A DNA stretch of 44,452 bases from Sphacelaria rigidula (taxonomy: Eukaryota > Phaeophyceae > Sphacelariales), in NCBI GenBank assembly GCA_964200075.2, contig CAXNAA020000006.1, positions 1-44,452 on the forward strand, in the 5' to 3' direction. Both the position numbers and the translations under genes were made by a program. Of this stretch, positions 1-9,525 are shown one piece after another. Position 1 is the stretch's first letter. Every line of letters begins with the position of its first letter. The notes beneath the pieces are model-generated. The model was given only the letters and a program-made list of their open reading frames with translations, was not told where the DNA came from and searched no databases.

Positions 1-104
1 CCGGCTTTGTAGGGATGCGAGGTCAATGATCTTATGACTATGGCATGTATGGCCATGAGTTCCCCCCCCCCATCTTAACATTTTCGTATTGTGGTGCGGA
101 AACA

Positions 105-143
<39 letters not shown>

Positions 144-699
144 GGCACGCGTTGCCCGATTATAAGAATTACGGGGTACATTTTAGACGCGCAGATTGAG
201 CTTGTACGTTTCAATGCAACAGGCGCATCCATCTGACTCGCGGTCACTTTCTAAAACATGATCGAGCCCATGTAGGAACTTGCGGCCCCTGGTTGCTACC
301 CTTTTCGCACAGTTTTCGCGCTCTTGAATGTGCATGCAGCGAAAGCTTACTGTATACATATATGCGACAAATGCGTGCCAACATTCAAGCGCCAACCGCG
401 GCTGGAGAATATTGCGGTAAGTGCGAGTCTCTTGTACTTTTGTCTGGATGGACCCAATACCTCGAAGTACATTTTTCACTCGTATCACGTCCGCTCCCGC
501 CTCCTCTCCTCCGGCTGTGTCTCCCTCTGGCTCTGCCCCACGTCTGCCTCACCACTGTCCACATATTATGCTGTTCGCACCCCCCGAGTCATCGTCGTCC
601 TCACTACTGTCCCCGGTACTATCTGCGTTGGACACTCCCAATCTCTCAGCTCCCGTGTCAGGTTGCTGTCTCCCGTTCCGCGGGTTTCCTATCAACGTT
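1..699. other. gene-free left edge
   Basis: I see no supported gene here. The stretch holds a short C-run near 63-70, the TG microsatellite at 106-142 and pyrimidine-rich DNA from about 480 to 740 (many CTC, TCC and CCC runs). Open frames in this part come from that base bias and do not have the look of conserved protein. Confidence 0.6.
106..142. repeat. (TG)n microsatellite
   Basis: About 18 uninterrupted TG units. It produces artificial Thr-His and Cys-Val repeats in the overlapping frames, which are not genes. Confidence 0.95.
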
Positions 700-2464
700 C
701 CCGCTGTCTTGTGTCTCGCTTTCTGCCCCTCCATCCACCAGACCTGAACTCCGAAGACGTGTCGAAAGCGACAAGTGCGATAATATTTCCCTCTTCGGCA
801 CAGCGTACTCCCTGACAAAGGCCTTTGCCATGTTTCTGAGGAGCAAGGCAAACCTATCGGCGTGTTCAGCAGCGACGTCGCCGCCCATGCTAAACTTCCA
901 AAAATACTGGATCAGCTCGAAAAACTGGCATGGTAAGGGTAGGTTGATGGACGGGTTCGATTCCTCGGAAAATTTGGGCGCAGAAACACCCTGGTGTACA
1001 ACTTCGCCTCCCATCTCCACACTTGGCGCGTAAGGGTTTTGGGAAGCACCTTTTGAAGCCCCTTCGCCGTGGCGCGAGCCTTGATCGAAGAACGGCACTA
1101 CCCAGACAGCCCAAGAATTCGCAGTCTACTTTTGCAGCTCTGTGCACTGGATTATATGACCAGGAACACGATGACACCTGTTCCCCGTCCAACATCAACA
1201 CCACAAAGTGCGCAAGCGAGATATTCGCTTGCAACCTCGCCCGCTGTAGGAAACGTCGACTCGTCCGACGGATTAGAAGGCAAAGGCCTCGTTAATGGGT
1301 AACGGGTTCATCTACCCACCCGAGAATCGCAGTTGCGCTGGAGGAGCGCTCCAACCCCTCAGTCCAACGACCCCGGCAACACGAGCGTCCTCAAGACCTT
1401 TGAGCTAATCCTGGATGAACATGAAGGCAACCTTCATATAAGGATTCAGCTGTACCGCGAGCTTGGTGTGCACATCATGACGTTCACGATGAAGATATTC
1501 ATGCTCCGTCGTATCCCACTCCTAAACTCTCTGCGCCCGCCGATAACCGTGTGTCAACCTCAGCAACCTGCATGAGGGTCCCGCGCATCTGTGCTATACG
1601 AAAGGGAGTACCCCCGCACCGGCTCCCTCCAAAATAGCAGTTGTCCAGACGAGAGCTACGGATTACGAGCCGTTTTGTCGGGAGATGCCACCGTTGCAGT
1701 GAAATAGGCTGCCATCTGAAGATGTACCTCTCCACGCCGTACGCTATCAGCGGCTGGCGGCCATGCGAGCGCCCTGGTCCACGTGAGACGGTCCCGAGAA
1801 GCTCATCGAGAATCCGGGCTCAGGAAGAAGGAAACAACAGATTGCTAGTACACCTATGGCAAATGCAGTATGCAAGCAATCTGGAAAATCCTCCTTGACG
1901 ATGCGGTCAAACACGAAATATAGCATCGCATCTACCGAATATGAGTGATGGCAAGAGTATATCAGACCTGCACATCCCGGTATAAGCATTGAAAAGATGC
2001 CGGCGATGCTGCGCGAACACCTTACCCCTACCCCAACTGCGCGATCACCTTTTTGTTGTTGACCTTAAGAAACGGAGCAACGGTGTTATTCCCAATCTGT
2101 TGCGCAGTATCAAAGTGTCAAGCGTCTCCACGTTCAGAAAACATGTTCGCTTATCCCCGCTGTCGCTGTTGTCCCTCTTTCTCTTGCCCCTCACGCTCCT
2201 CGTATCATGAGCTCCAATCCGGGTCCCGCTTTGTCTGGTCTGTAAACGCGTCACGTTGCAAAAAAGAAGGCAAAAATACGTGAACATGGGTGGAACAACG
2301 CTGACGTCGGAGGGCACGGTACCCACCGGGTGTCTTTTCTGTAAAGTCACCCAGTCGGGAGCCTCACTTGCATAGTGACCGATATTTCCTGCTGAGACAC
2401 CTCCAGAGGCACTACCCTTGAAGCCACAAAACATCAGTGTGTATATCAACCCGATCCCTTCCAA
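700..2464. other. decayed coding-like DNA, unidentified
   Basis: Several consecutive open stretches of ordinary amino-acid composition lie here but in shifting frames. On the + strand, about 1069-1300 reads ARALIEERHYPDSPRIRS..., about 1390-1500 reads LKTFELILDEHEGNLHI..., and about 1560-1970 is broken by two stops. On the - strand, 658-1098 and 2045-2464 are also open. No splice pattern joins them and I recognise no domain. A decayed transposable-element gene or an eroded gene is the likeliest source. I cannot say which strand was the coding one. Confidence 0.3.
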
Positions 2465-3824
2465 TTTAACAACGTCGTATAGTGAGCGGCATCTGTCCGT
2501 TCCTACCCTATGGCTTCAGGTGTGTCTACTTTTTTGAGGTGGAGCCAGCACAATATGTGACTGCATATATCGTTGTTCGCTTCGTTTACACCTCAGAAAG
2601 CGACATTTATCCCAACAATCGTCTCTGTCGCAGAATTCAGTTTACACGAGTGCTGCATCGGCGATGGCCCACGCACCAGCTCTACTGATGGCGGCAGAGG
2701 AGCCGACGTGATAAAACTGGTGCGTGGGGAAAAAAAATGAATGAGCTAGGCGAAGCTCCCGATATGCTCAGTCCGCACGTGCAAGGGGCGCACGTCAGCC
2801 AAACCTTTGGGAGCACAAACATAAGAAAATCCTACAACTTCTGCGGTGCATAAACAACTCACCCGCGCTACTTCACAGTTCTAATTCTGTTGCGATCCAA
2901 CGCCGGAAACGATTCCTTGCAGCTATTGAAGCTCTGGGCGTCGTAAGCAGGATTGCGCTAGAGAAGAGAGACTACGTTCATGCACCCGTTTTTTCAGGTC
3001 AAGGTCAGGTTCTCGTCGCGCACGTCGGTGTTGTCCGCCGCGCCCTTGCCCAATGTTATCGTCATCACGTGGTCTAGGAAGCCATTCAGGCATCTAGATA
3101 CTCGTTCCCAACCTTCGTGGTCGTTGTACACACTACACGCCGGTGATGCATGCCGCTCCAGGCCAGTCTCCCAACGCCTTCAGGACCACGTTGCGGGAGT
3201 GGAGTGGGGTCAGCACAACGGCGGAGGTGTTCTCGAAATCAATCAGCCCCACCCTGTCGCCCAGGCGATAGGCTTTTGCTTAGCGTAAGATGAAGAACTC
3301 CCCGCGCACGGTCGACATTTAGCGTATCCACGTGTCCACGTTTGATCTTACTCCGCGAAACTGAAATGAAGTAGCTGTCGCACCCATGCTAAACCCAAGA
3401 AGCGATACACTCGGCACTCAAACCAGGAAGTTCGTGCACGCCGCACTCAAGGCGTATAGTCCACACTAAATTCACGTTGGGTACGGTTTTGCGCCCACTG
3501 CCAACCCGTCTCTCTCCCCCTTTATGTCGAGTTTTGAAACATATGAGCCGGATGTTTGAGATAGAGGATCACTTACCCTTGCATACAAACCTTTTAATCA
3601 CTGCACTTGGCGAATGCGATGTTTGAAATATGGATCAGTCTCGTTGAGGCAGCACCTGTGACGGTTCAAATGTTGGAATGAGTGGAGTAGACGAGGAACT
3701 CTAAGATACGGTGAAAGCGACAGCACTAGAGGTTCCTGATGGTAGTCGATAGAGCGCTGGCAAGGGGAGTCACCCTCCTCGGAGTGAAAGTGACGGGGAT
3801 TAAACCCCCACGACTAACTTTCGC
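2465..3824. other. no gene except a possible remnant
   Basis: Apart from the minus-strand fragment at about 2985-3290, described separately, I see nothing supported. The expected 5' exon or exons of DNAL1 (the conserved PPIEKMD-type block before the first leucine-rich repeat) were looked for here and up to 4786 and were not found. Confidence 0.5.
2985..3290 (-). pseudogene. frameshifted coding remnant, unidentified
   Basis: Read on the minus strand, about 48 codons are open (containing LGDRVGLIDFENTSAVVL and LHSRNVVLKALGDW) and end in a stop. A different frame then continues immediately with CVYNDHEGWERVSRCLNG and VMTITLGKGAADNTDV before another stop. Two adjacent protein-like blocks linked by a frame change suggest a broken gene. 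I do not recognise the family; a retroelement remnant is possible. Confidence 0.3.
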
Positions 3825-3908
3825 GACGGTTTAGGAGATGACCAACTAGACTAATGACCAGTCAGCGCTGACTGGTCAGTAGTCTAGTTGGTTGTCTCTT
3901 AAACCGTC
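3825..3908. repeat. 84-bp spacerless palindrome
   Basis: The left arm (3825-3866, beginning GACGGTTTAGGAGATGACC) is followed directly by its reverse complement (3867-3908, ending TTAAACCGTC). I count four mismatches in the 42-nt arms and no loop at the centre (GTCAGC|GCTGAC). It would form a full hairpin or cruciform. It lies in gene-free DNA upstream of the DNAL1 exons. A small foldback element is likely; no clear target duplication flanks it. Confidence 0.85.
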
Positions 3909-4786
3909 ACACACCTCACGACAGCGCCAATTCTCGAGTGATTCGGAGTCGAATCCTGAGAGTATTCCGGTATCTGGGGTCTCTTGTATTCATAGTGAAC
4001 GCCTCTTGCAATAATAGGGCCCCATTCGGTGTTTTTTTGCGAGAGCAGACGTTGCACTTGTAAGGCTGAATTTGTTCGCGAGTACACGATATATCGTTTC
4101 ATCGTGTCATTTCGTTGGACCACCAAAATTCAGCCGTCCATCTTCAAGTTCGTACTCCACGTTGCAGTACGACCCCTCTCACCATCGGAGACTCACTCAC
4201 TAAAACCCTCATCCGATGCTACTTCGTGAAGTGTTTCGGAGCTCTCCGTTGGCCAATAGCTACTGAAAAAATAGTGGCGCTTACAAGGTCGCTGAAAGTG
4301 ACATTGCTTGTGATTTCAGCTTCCCACTGATTTGAGTGCCACAGAGTGCACAGTTACGACCAGCCGCCGCGTCTCTTCCGTGACTTGCTCCGTGGAGACT
4401 GTTATGTGTTGATTTATCTGAATGAAAGGGTATACCAGTTTCAAATCATGAGGTATTTCGGGGTCAGTTGGAGTGATGCCCAGGGCTGATAGAGAAGTCG
4501 AGAAAAGGCCAAATGAGGCGCTTGGGGCTGAACACCTAAATGGTGGTTATTACGGGTGTCTAAGAGTAAATGCTTGTCCTGCGAACTTCTCCAGAATTGA
4601 GCAAAAACACGCGATAATATTACTCAGCTTTTTAGGCTTGGGCGCGGAGAAGCTGCAAATAGCTGAAAAGAAAAGCAAAAGAGCAAACAAAACAAAAACT
4701 TGTGGCGCATGAAACCGTATCCTGGATTACCTCGCCGTCTCATTTACCAGCGAGTTAATTTATCTGTACGTACTCAAACACAACAG
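3909..4786. other. upstream intron or intergenic DNA of DNAL1
   Basis: No exon could be recognised. The DNAL1 exon at 4787 starts in mid-codon (two bases must come from an earlier exon), so at least one coding exon lies here unrecognised, further upstream, or outside the window. Confidence 0.5.
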
Positions 4787-7700
4787 GCAACTATCTTTGT
4801 CAACAAACTGCATCGACCGGATTATTCCGCTGGCGGGCATGAAAAATCTCAAGATCCTTTCCTTAGGGCGCAACTGCATAAAAAAGGTAAACCAATCACA
4901 TCAAGCGCAGTCGTCGCCATGTTCCATTCTTGTTTGATTACGTCCCAATGAAAGAAATGCAGCCGAAGTGGTGGAGCATGCGCTCACGCGACATCACGAG
5001 GATGGGTCCACGCATTTCAAGTAGAAAAGATGAATCAAATCGTCACGGTTCGCCGTAGTGTTGGGGATCTATCGGACCTTCGCTCACTCACGTTACCAAA
5101 CCTTCAATATTGTTTCGTGGCCACAGCTCAGATGTGCCATGTGCCGTGCCATAGACGTTTTGCGCTCTACCGAAAGTATAATGTGCACGGCGCTCTTTTT
5201 CACCTTCGCCGTGGCACTAGGGTTAGCTTCCAGCCAATGAACACCGTGTGATGACACATTCTGAGACTTACATCGGAGCACGTGGCTATGAGCGAGTGTG
5301 TCTGACACACCCGAGCTGACTGTGGAATGACGTAGATACACGGCCAATAACTGATGAGTAGGATACAAGGCAGCAACGCGGCCGTCGCCACAAGCGCAGT
5401 GGAAGGCTCCAGTCGGAAGCTCCCCCACTCGATCATAAATGCGGTTTGTCTCTCCGTGTCGCTGTCTTAGTTTTCTGGCACGGACGCATGTACCATCATC
5501 ATGAACAGATCGAAAAGCTTGACGACGTGGCGGAGTCTTTGGAGGAGCTGTGGATTTCCTATAACCAGATAACTACCTTGGACGGCCTCTCCAACTTGTC
5601 AAATCTCACTCGATTGTACATGTCCAACAATTGCGTCAAGAACTGGGCGGAGCTCGACAAACTGGTGAGCAGGTATTTTGAGCACCTGATCTCGGTCCCT
5701 GTGCTATAATAGCGCGGTCTTGCGTCTTATAACTGGTACAGTATGCAAGTATCTGGTCACATCGATCGGACGAGATTCGTCGGGGTGGCTGGTCCCAAGT
5801 TGTTTTTAGGTTTTGCTATTCTCGCTGTAAAATGAAATAATGATACCAACTCTCACGGGGCCCGTTTAAGACCGAAATTGCGTCCGATTTTCAACGGGTT
5901 GCGAAAAAAAAACAACCCTCCTTATGAAACAAAGTCATTGGCGAGTTTGAACAACGGTGATTCGACGACTTCGAATTGCGGTCAGCGGGCGAGTGTCTGA
6001 TCAAAATGGGCACCCCATTTTGAACGCCCGACCGAAATTGAGGAGCGGTCCAGAATCGGGTATGTAAAACGAAAACTATGAGGTGTGTATGTCTGTTTCA
6101 CGTTAGTGTGCAGAACAAACACACTCACGCGCTCTGCCATGTGCTGTAGCTGTGACTGTACTGTGGTTCGTTTAGACCTTGCTAAGACGGTTTGGGTCTC
6201 CGCTGGGATCGCCTGGGCTACTGTACTGTTGTTATATTCCATATGCACAAAATGAAAGCAGTCGGCACGCAGTGCTGTCCTATCAAAAGTTGAGAATGTC
6301 AGGATGCGTTTGTTGGACGTTGGGTCTTTCGCAACGAACAAGGTGCTTCGTGCACAGCCCTTTCATTCTTGTGCTGTAGCCGCAACTGCAGTGTGGTGCG
6401 TTTGAACCCTGCGAAGACGGTTTGATCTGCGCTGGGGATTGCTCGAACTGCTGCACTCTTGTCGTGTCCCGGCCGGTACGAAAAATCTACACCGTAGAAA
6501 ACACACATAGTGTGTTGGCTGTTGAGTCTTCTTAAAAGGAACAAGGCGCTTCGTGCCCACAACAACCATTTATATGCTGTAGTTGTCGCTGTACTGTGGT
6601 GCGTTTGATCCCTGCGGGAATGGTTTTGATCTGCGGTGGGTATTGCCTGAGCTGCTGTACTGCTGCTTTGTTTCGGTTTGTACAGAATTGAGGTGGGAAC
6701 ATAGTGCAGAATTTACGTGGGAATACAGAGACCGGTCGGTCCAGTGGCTCAGTTGGTACTGTAACCTCAAAGTCTTCTGCGGGTGGGTCGCGGGTTCGAA
6801 CCTTGAAGCGATCTGGAATTTTCTCTCACACAATTCCCAACAGTGGAGAGCGAGCGACCATGTTGTGGGTACACAAAATCGACTTAACTCTTAGACCGCG
6901 AGGGTAGTCTTATCTGGATCATGCATACTTTTTTTCTCTTGAAATTGATGCCGATTCAACAGAAGACTAACCTCGCGGTCTAAGGGTTAACGGTCGACGA
7001 CGGAAAGGAACTGCTAAACCCCTCTCGGGACAAAAAGGAAAGAGCCAAGCACCGCAGAAGGAAGGTGGAGACCTAAAACAAATGAAAAAGAAAAAAAAAA
7101 CTCCTGCATTGGCCTTCCTCGTGTGTGACCCCGGCTGGTGCGCCCACATGTACTAAAATGTGTAGACGGGCGTCCACAACAGATGGGACGACAACACAAT
7201 GCCGTTTGTACAGCTTTGAAAAAGCCACGTGATGGCTGTGCAACCACTGTGTCTTCTTTGAGTGCTGCTGTTCAGATGCCAATATTTTTTAGTTTGTGCC
7301 GTAGACATGTTTGAGCGACCCACAGAGGTGCCAGTCTGGCGTTGCTAAACGTCCTGAAGGGCTGCAATACCCTTAGGTGCCGGCCATGCGATCCGCGATG
7401 GCATTGTATTTAAGTTGGGACTCACGACAGGTGTGCTTGAAGATTGAACTGCGGGTCGTAAGGTGGAACATCTCATCCCTAACAACGAACGTCGTACTTC
7501 ATTCAGAATCTACGGGAGATTCCGTCTGAGGACGCGAACTCGCGTTTCGCGTGCAGCAGGAGACAGCAGCTGCCATAAAGACATGGGGGAGAGAAGTATA
7601 TATATATATATATATACACACAGAGATGCGTCAAGTGGCGCCGGGTTTGCACCGGGGCTGATATCAGTTATTGGAAATCGATCCATTAAGGAGTGACCCA

Positions 7701-8871
7701 TGGGTGTAAAATGAACATAGCAGGATCATCGTGTTTCATCCAGCGTCTGCGGTAGGCTCGGCGTTTCTCCTGTCGTCTGAAAGCGCAACATCGATTTCGC
7801 ATGCCGCAGGAAATATACATGGATGAGCGTTATTGATCCACAACAAGCTTGTTCGAACAACTGTTGCTGCTTTCAACGACGATCTNNNNNNNNNNACCAC
7901 GATCTGACTCGAAATTTCGAGCAACAAATGGCCCAAAATCCCCCCCCCCCCTATCGTAGGATGACTCGAAAGCTCGCGAAAGCATCGTGCCGACACAGAT
8001 GCATCGAGTGGCGCGAGATTCACACCGTGAGCTGAGATCAGCTTTTGAGAGTCAGTCGATCAAGGAGTGACCAATATCAATGAAACGAACCATTCTTTTT
8101 TCCCATTCTCGCTGACAGAGACCCAATCTCCTATCGGAGCCTGGGAACAGTGCTATCGTGCAGGCGACTTCGGCTTCCTGTCGCCTCAACTTTCCCATTC
8201 GTCGAACATTCCTCGCTGAATACCGAGAATTAGTACGTGTGTTTGGATCAAATAAAATTCTACAATGACTCAGAACGTACACATCCGCCTTTGCTGTCTG
8301 CCTCAGTAGAGCTCACGCAGTGGTCGTAAGAATGGTCGGTTACTTGATAGTAGAGCGAAGATCGATATTTTGATTTTAGTAGCTGACAGTCCCAAGTGTG
8401 CTCTCAGCTTGCCAAGAACGTGCTTTTGTCCAAATCGGCGCGCAGGCGCCGATATAAAGTCTGTGAACGCACACTTCGCCCACGGCAACCTTTGCACCCT
8501 CCGTTATCGAGGGTTCTCGTATGCTCTAGTCGGGGGTCAGGGTTAGGGTTGAGTTTAGTTCAGTTCACAGTCATTCATTTTCGAGAACGCTCCGTCAACC
8601 GTTCTTACGACCAAAGCGCAAGCACTCTTCGTGTGCCATGCCACATCCTGTGCGTTCTGTATAACTCTTGTCCTTGATGCCATTACCATCACAGACCGGG
8701 CTGGAAATGCTAACCGACGTACTTTTCATGGGCAACCCAATCTACGAGGGAATGTCCAAAGAGGACGCACGAATAGAGGTGTTGCGACACATTCCGCAAG
8801 TTAGCAAAATCGACGGCGATATGGTGAAACCAACTGAACGAGAAGCAGCTAACCCGGACGGTGGTGCATGA
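4787..8871 (+). CDS. DNAL1: dynein axonemal light chain 1 (LC1), 3' part
   Basis: Outer-arm dynein light chain LC1, a leucine-rich-repeat protein that binds the motor domain of an axonemal dynein heavy chain and tunes ciliary beating. Three exons join in phase: 4787-4886 (contains [20 protein letters not shown] and [10 protein letters not shown], donor GTAAAC), 5509-5664 ([20 protein letters not shown], then [17 protein letters not shown], donor GTGAGC) and 8695-8871 ([19 protein letters not shown], then [13 protein letters not shown], stop TGA). The [28 protein letters not shown] and GNP blocks are hallmarks of the family. About 143 residues are visible against roughly 190 normally, so the N-terminal 45-50 residues are missing. 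Intron 2 (5665-8694) is full of repeats and holds an assembly gap. The gene is convergent with the rRNA methyltransferase. Its presence implies flagellated gametes or spores. Identity is very secure; the 5' end is unresolved. Confidence 0.93.
6141..6690. repeat. three diverged tandem units, about 200-230 bp
   Basis: Units start near 6141, 6371 and 6574, each opening with a version of TGCTGTAG...CTGTGGTGCGTTTGA, then GACGGTTTG...CTGGG.ATTGC..G..CTGCTG. The unit ends also match (AACAAGGTGCTTCGTGC at about 6338, AACAAGGCGCTTCGTGC at about 6540). They lie in DNAL1 intron 2, just upstream of the SINE. Divergence is substantial, so this is an old local duplication. Confidence 0.75.
6731..7203 (+). 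mobile_element. tRNA-derived SINE, copy 1
   Basis: It starts with a tRNA-like head: GTGGCTCAGTTGGTA (A-box-like) and GGGTTCGAACC (B-box-like, near 6792). Then come GTGGAGAGCGA...GTGGGTACACAAAA, a GACAAAAAGGAAAGAG stretch, and CCCCGGCTGGTGCGCC...AGATGGGACGACAACACA. The same blocks occur in the same order at 25515-25868, and partly on the minus strand at 29132-29476. This copy is about 100 bp longer because a MITE sits inside it (6888-6986). It is not a tRNA gene: the cloverleaf is not complete. Confidence 0.82.
6888..6986. mobile_element. piggyBac-type MITE flanked by TTAA
   Basis: The 99-bp element lies exactly between TTAA (6884-6887) and TTAA (6987-6990). Its ends are inverted repeats of about 24 bp: left CTCTTAGACCGCGAGG, right (reversed) CCCTTAGACCGCGAGG, each followed by a GTAGTCTT/TTAGTCTT block. 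TTAA target duplication with C-rich termini is typical of piggyBac-like elements; no transposase is encoded. Comparison with the SINE copy at 25515 shows this segment is absent there, so the insertion happened after the SINE did. A degenerate relative is at 43885-43976. Confidence 0.85.
7597..7616. repeat. (TA)n microsatellite
   Basis: About ten TA units inside DNAL1 intron 2, immediately before the first of two 75-bp direct repeats. Confidence 0.9.
7625..8072. repeat. pair of about 75-bp direct repeats
   Basis: 7625-7699 (TGCGTCAAGTGGCGCCGGG ... AAGGAGTGACCCA) and 8000-8072 (TGCATCGAGTGGCGCGAGA ... AAGGAGTGACCA) align along their whole length with scattered differences. Read on the minus strand, each begins GGTCACTCCTT and contains a B-box-like block ahead of GGCGCCACT. 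A second tRNA-related SINE family is therefore possible but unproven. The assembly gap at 7886-7895 lies between them. Confidence 0.6.
7886..7895. other. assembly gap (10 N)
   Basis: Ten unknown bases. The sequence ACGATCT occurs directly before the gap (CGACGATCT) and again just after it (CCACGATCT), so the two contig ends may overlap or may sit within a repeat. The true gap size is unknown. Confidence 0.95.
8320..8618. mobile_element. MITE with central palindrome, copy A
   Basis: Terminal inverted repeats: left GTGGTCGTAAGAATGGTCGG, right (reversed) TTGGTCGTAAGAACGGTTG. The interior matches the element at 24749-25055 over most of its length: TACTTGAT..., GTAG.CTGACAGT, the palindrome ATCGGCGC-GCA-GGCGCCGAT (8434-8453), GAGGGTTCTCG.TATGC, then GGGTTAGGGTTG. 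No coding capacity. It ends about 75 bp before the last DNAL1 exon. Confidence 0.78.
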
Positions 8872-9525
8872 GGATGCGATCGACGAGTGAGGGCTTAGTT
8901 CGAGGGATTAGTTACAACGTCAACGAGCGCTACAGTGACTAGAAGCAACAACGTGATCGCTTCGCTGTCAGGGTACTTGTTAGGGCTTTGCTAGATGGGA
9001 AAAAAACAAAGGTGCCGTCATCACTTCGTCTATAATGTTGATGCTACTGAACGAAATAAGTCACAATACCCGAGGTTGTGTGCATCAAGTACAGCAGCTC
9101 ATCGCTTTCGACCGTCACATGTTTTCTACAAGAACCGCTCGTGAAGCCACGACGGGGAGTTGCCTTTAGTTGTGCTGACAAGCGCCATCTCGGGGCACCT
9201 ACCCTCAAAGACCAAGTCAACCATGAAAAATATGTGGGGCATCGAGTGATTCAACTAGTGTAATCCGAAGACTCTCGGTTGCTGTAAAAAGGTGAGGCAT
9301 GCCCGAGAGCAACATCTCCCCTCTCGAGCTCAATCACTCGAAATAATAGCTTGTACAACTTGCGACAGCTACAGTACCATCAGAAAAAAACGAATTTTAT
9401 ACGCAGCGAACATTATATGGCTACTGGTCAACACCAGCCGTAGTAGCACGACCACCGAAGAGGTGGCAATTCCAAGCCTTGGACATAGGCAACAACGCAA
9501 TACAATTCAGGGGTCCGTATTCCTG
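8872..9525. other. convergent intergenic region
   Basis: This 654-bp stretch separates the stop codons of DNAL1 (+) and the RsmJ-like gene (-), and must hold both 3' untranslated regions. No clear AATAAA signal, no repeat and no further gene was seen. Confidence 0.6.

Noticed and set aside
38-247. Open frames of about 60-70 codons over the TG microsatellite
   Set aside because: Their Thr-His or Cys-Val runs come from the dinucleotide repeat; no start context, splice sites or conserved sequence.
6731-6805. tRNA gene (A and B boxes near 6745 and 6792)
   Set aside because: The arms do not form a complete cloverleaf, and the segment is the head of a repeated 370-bp element seen again at 25515, so it is a SINE head.
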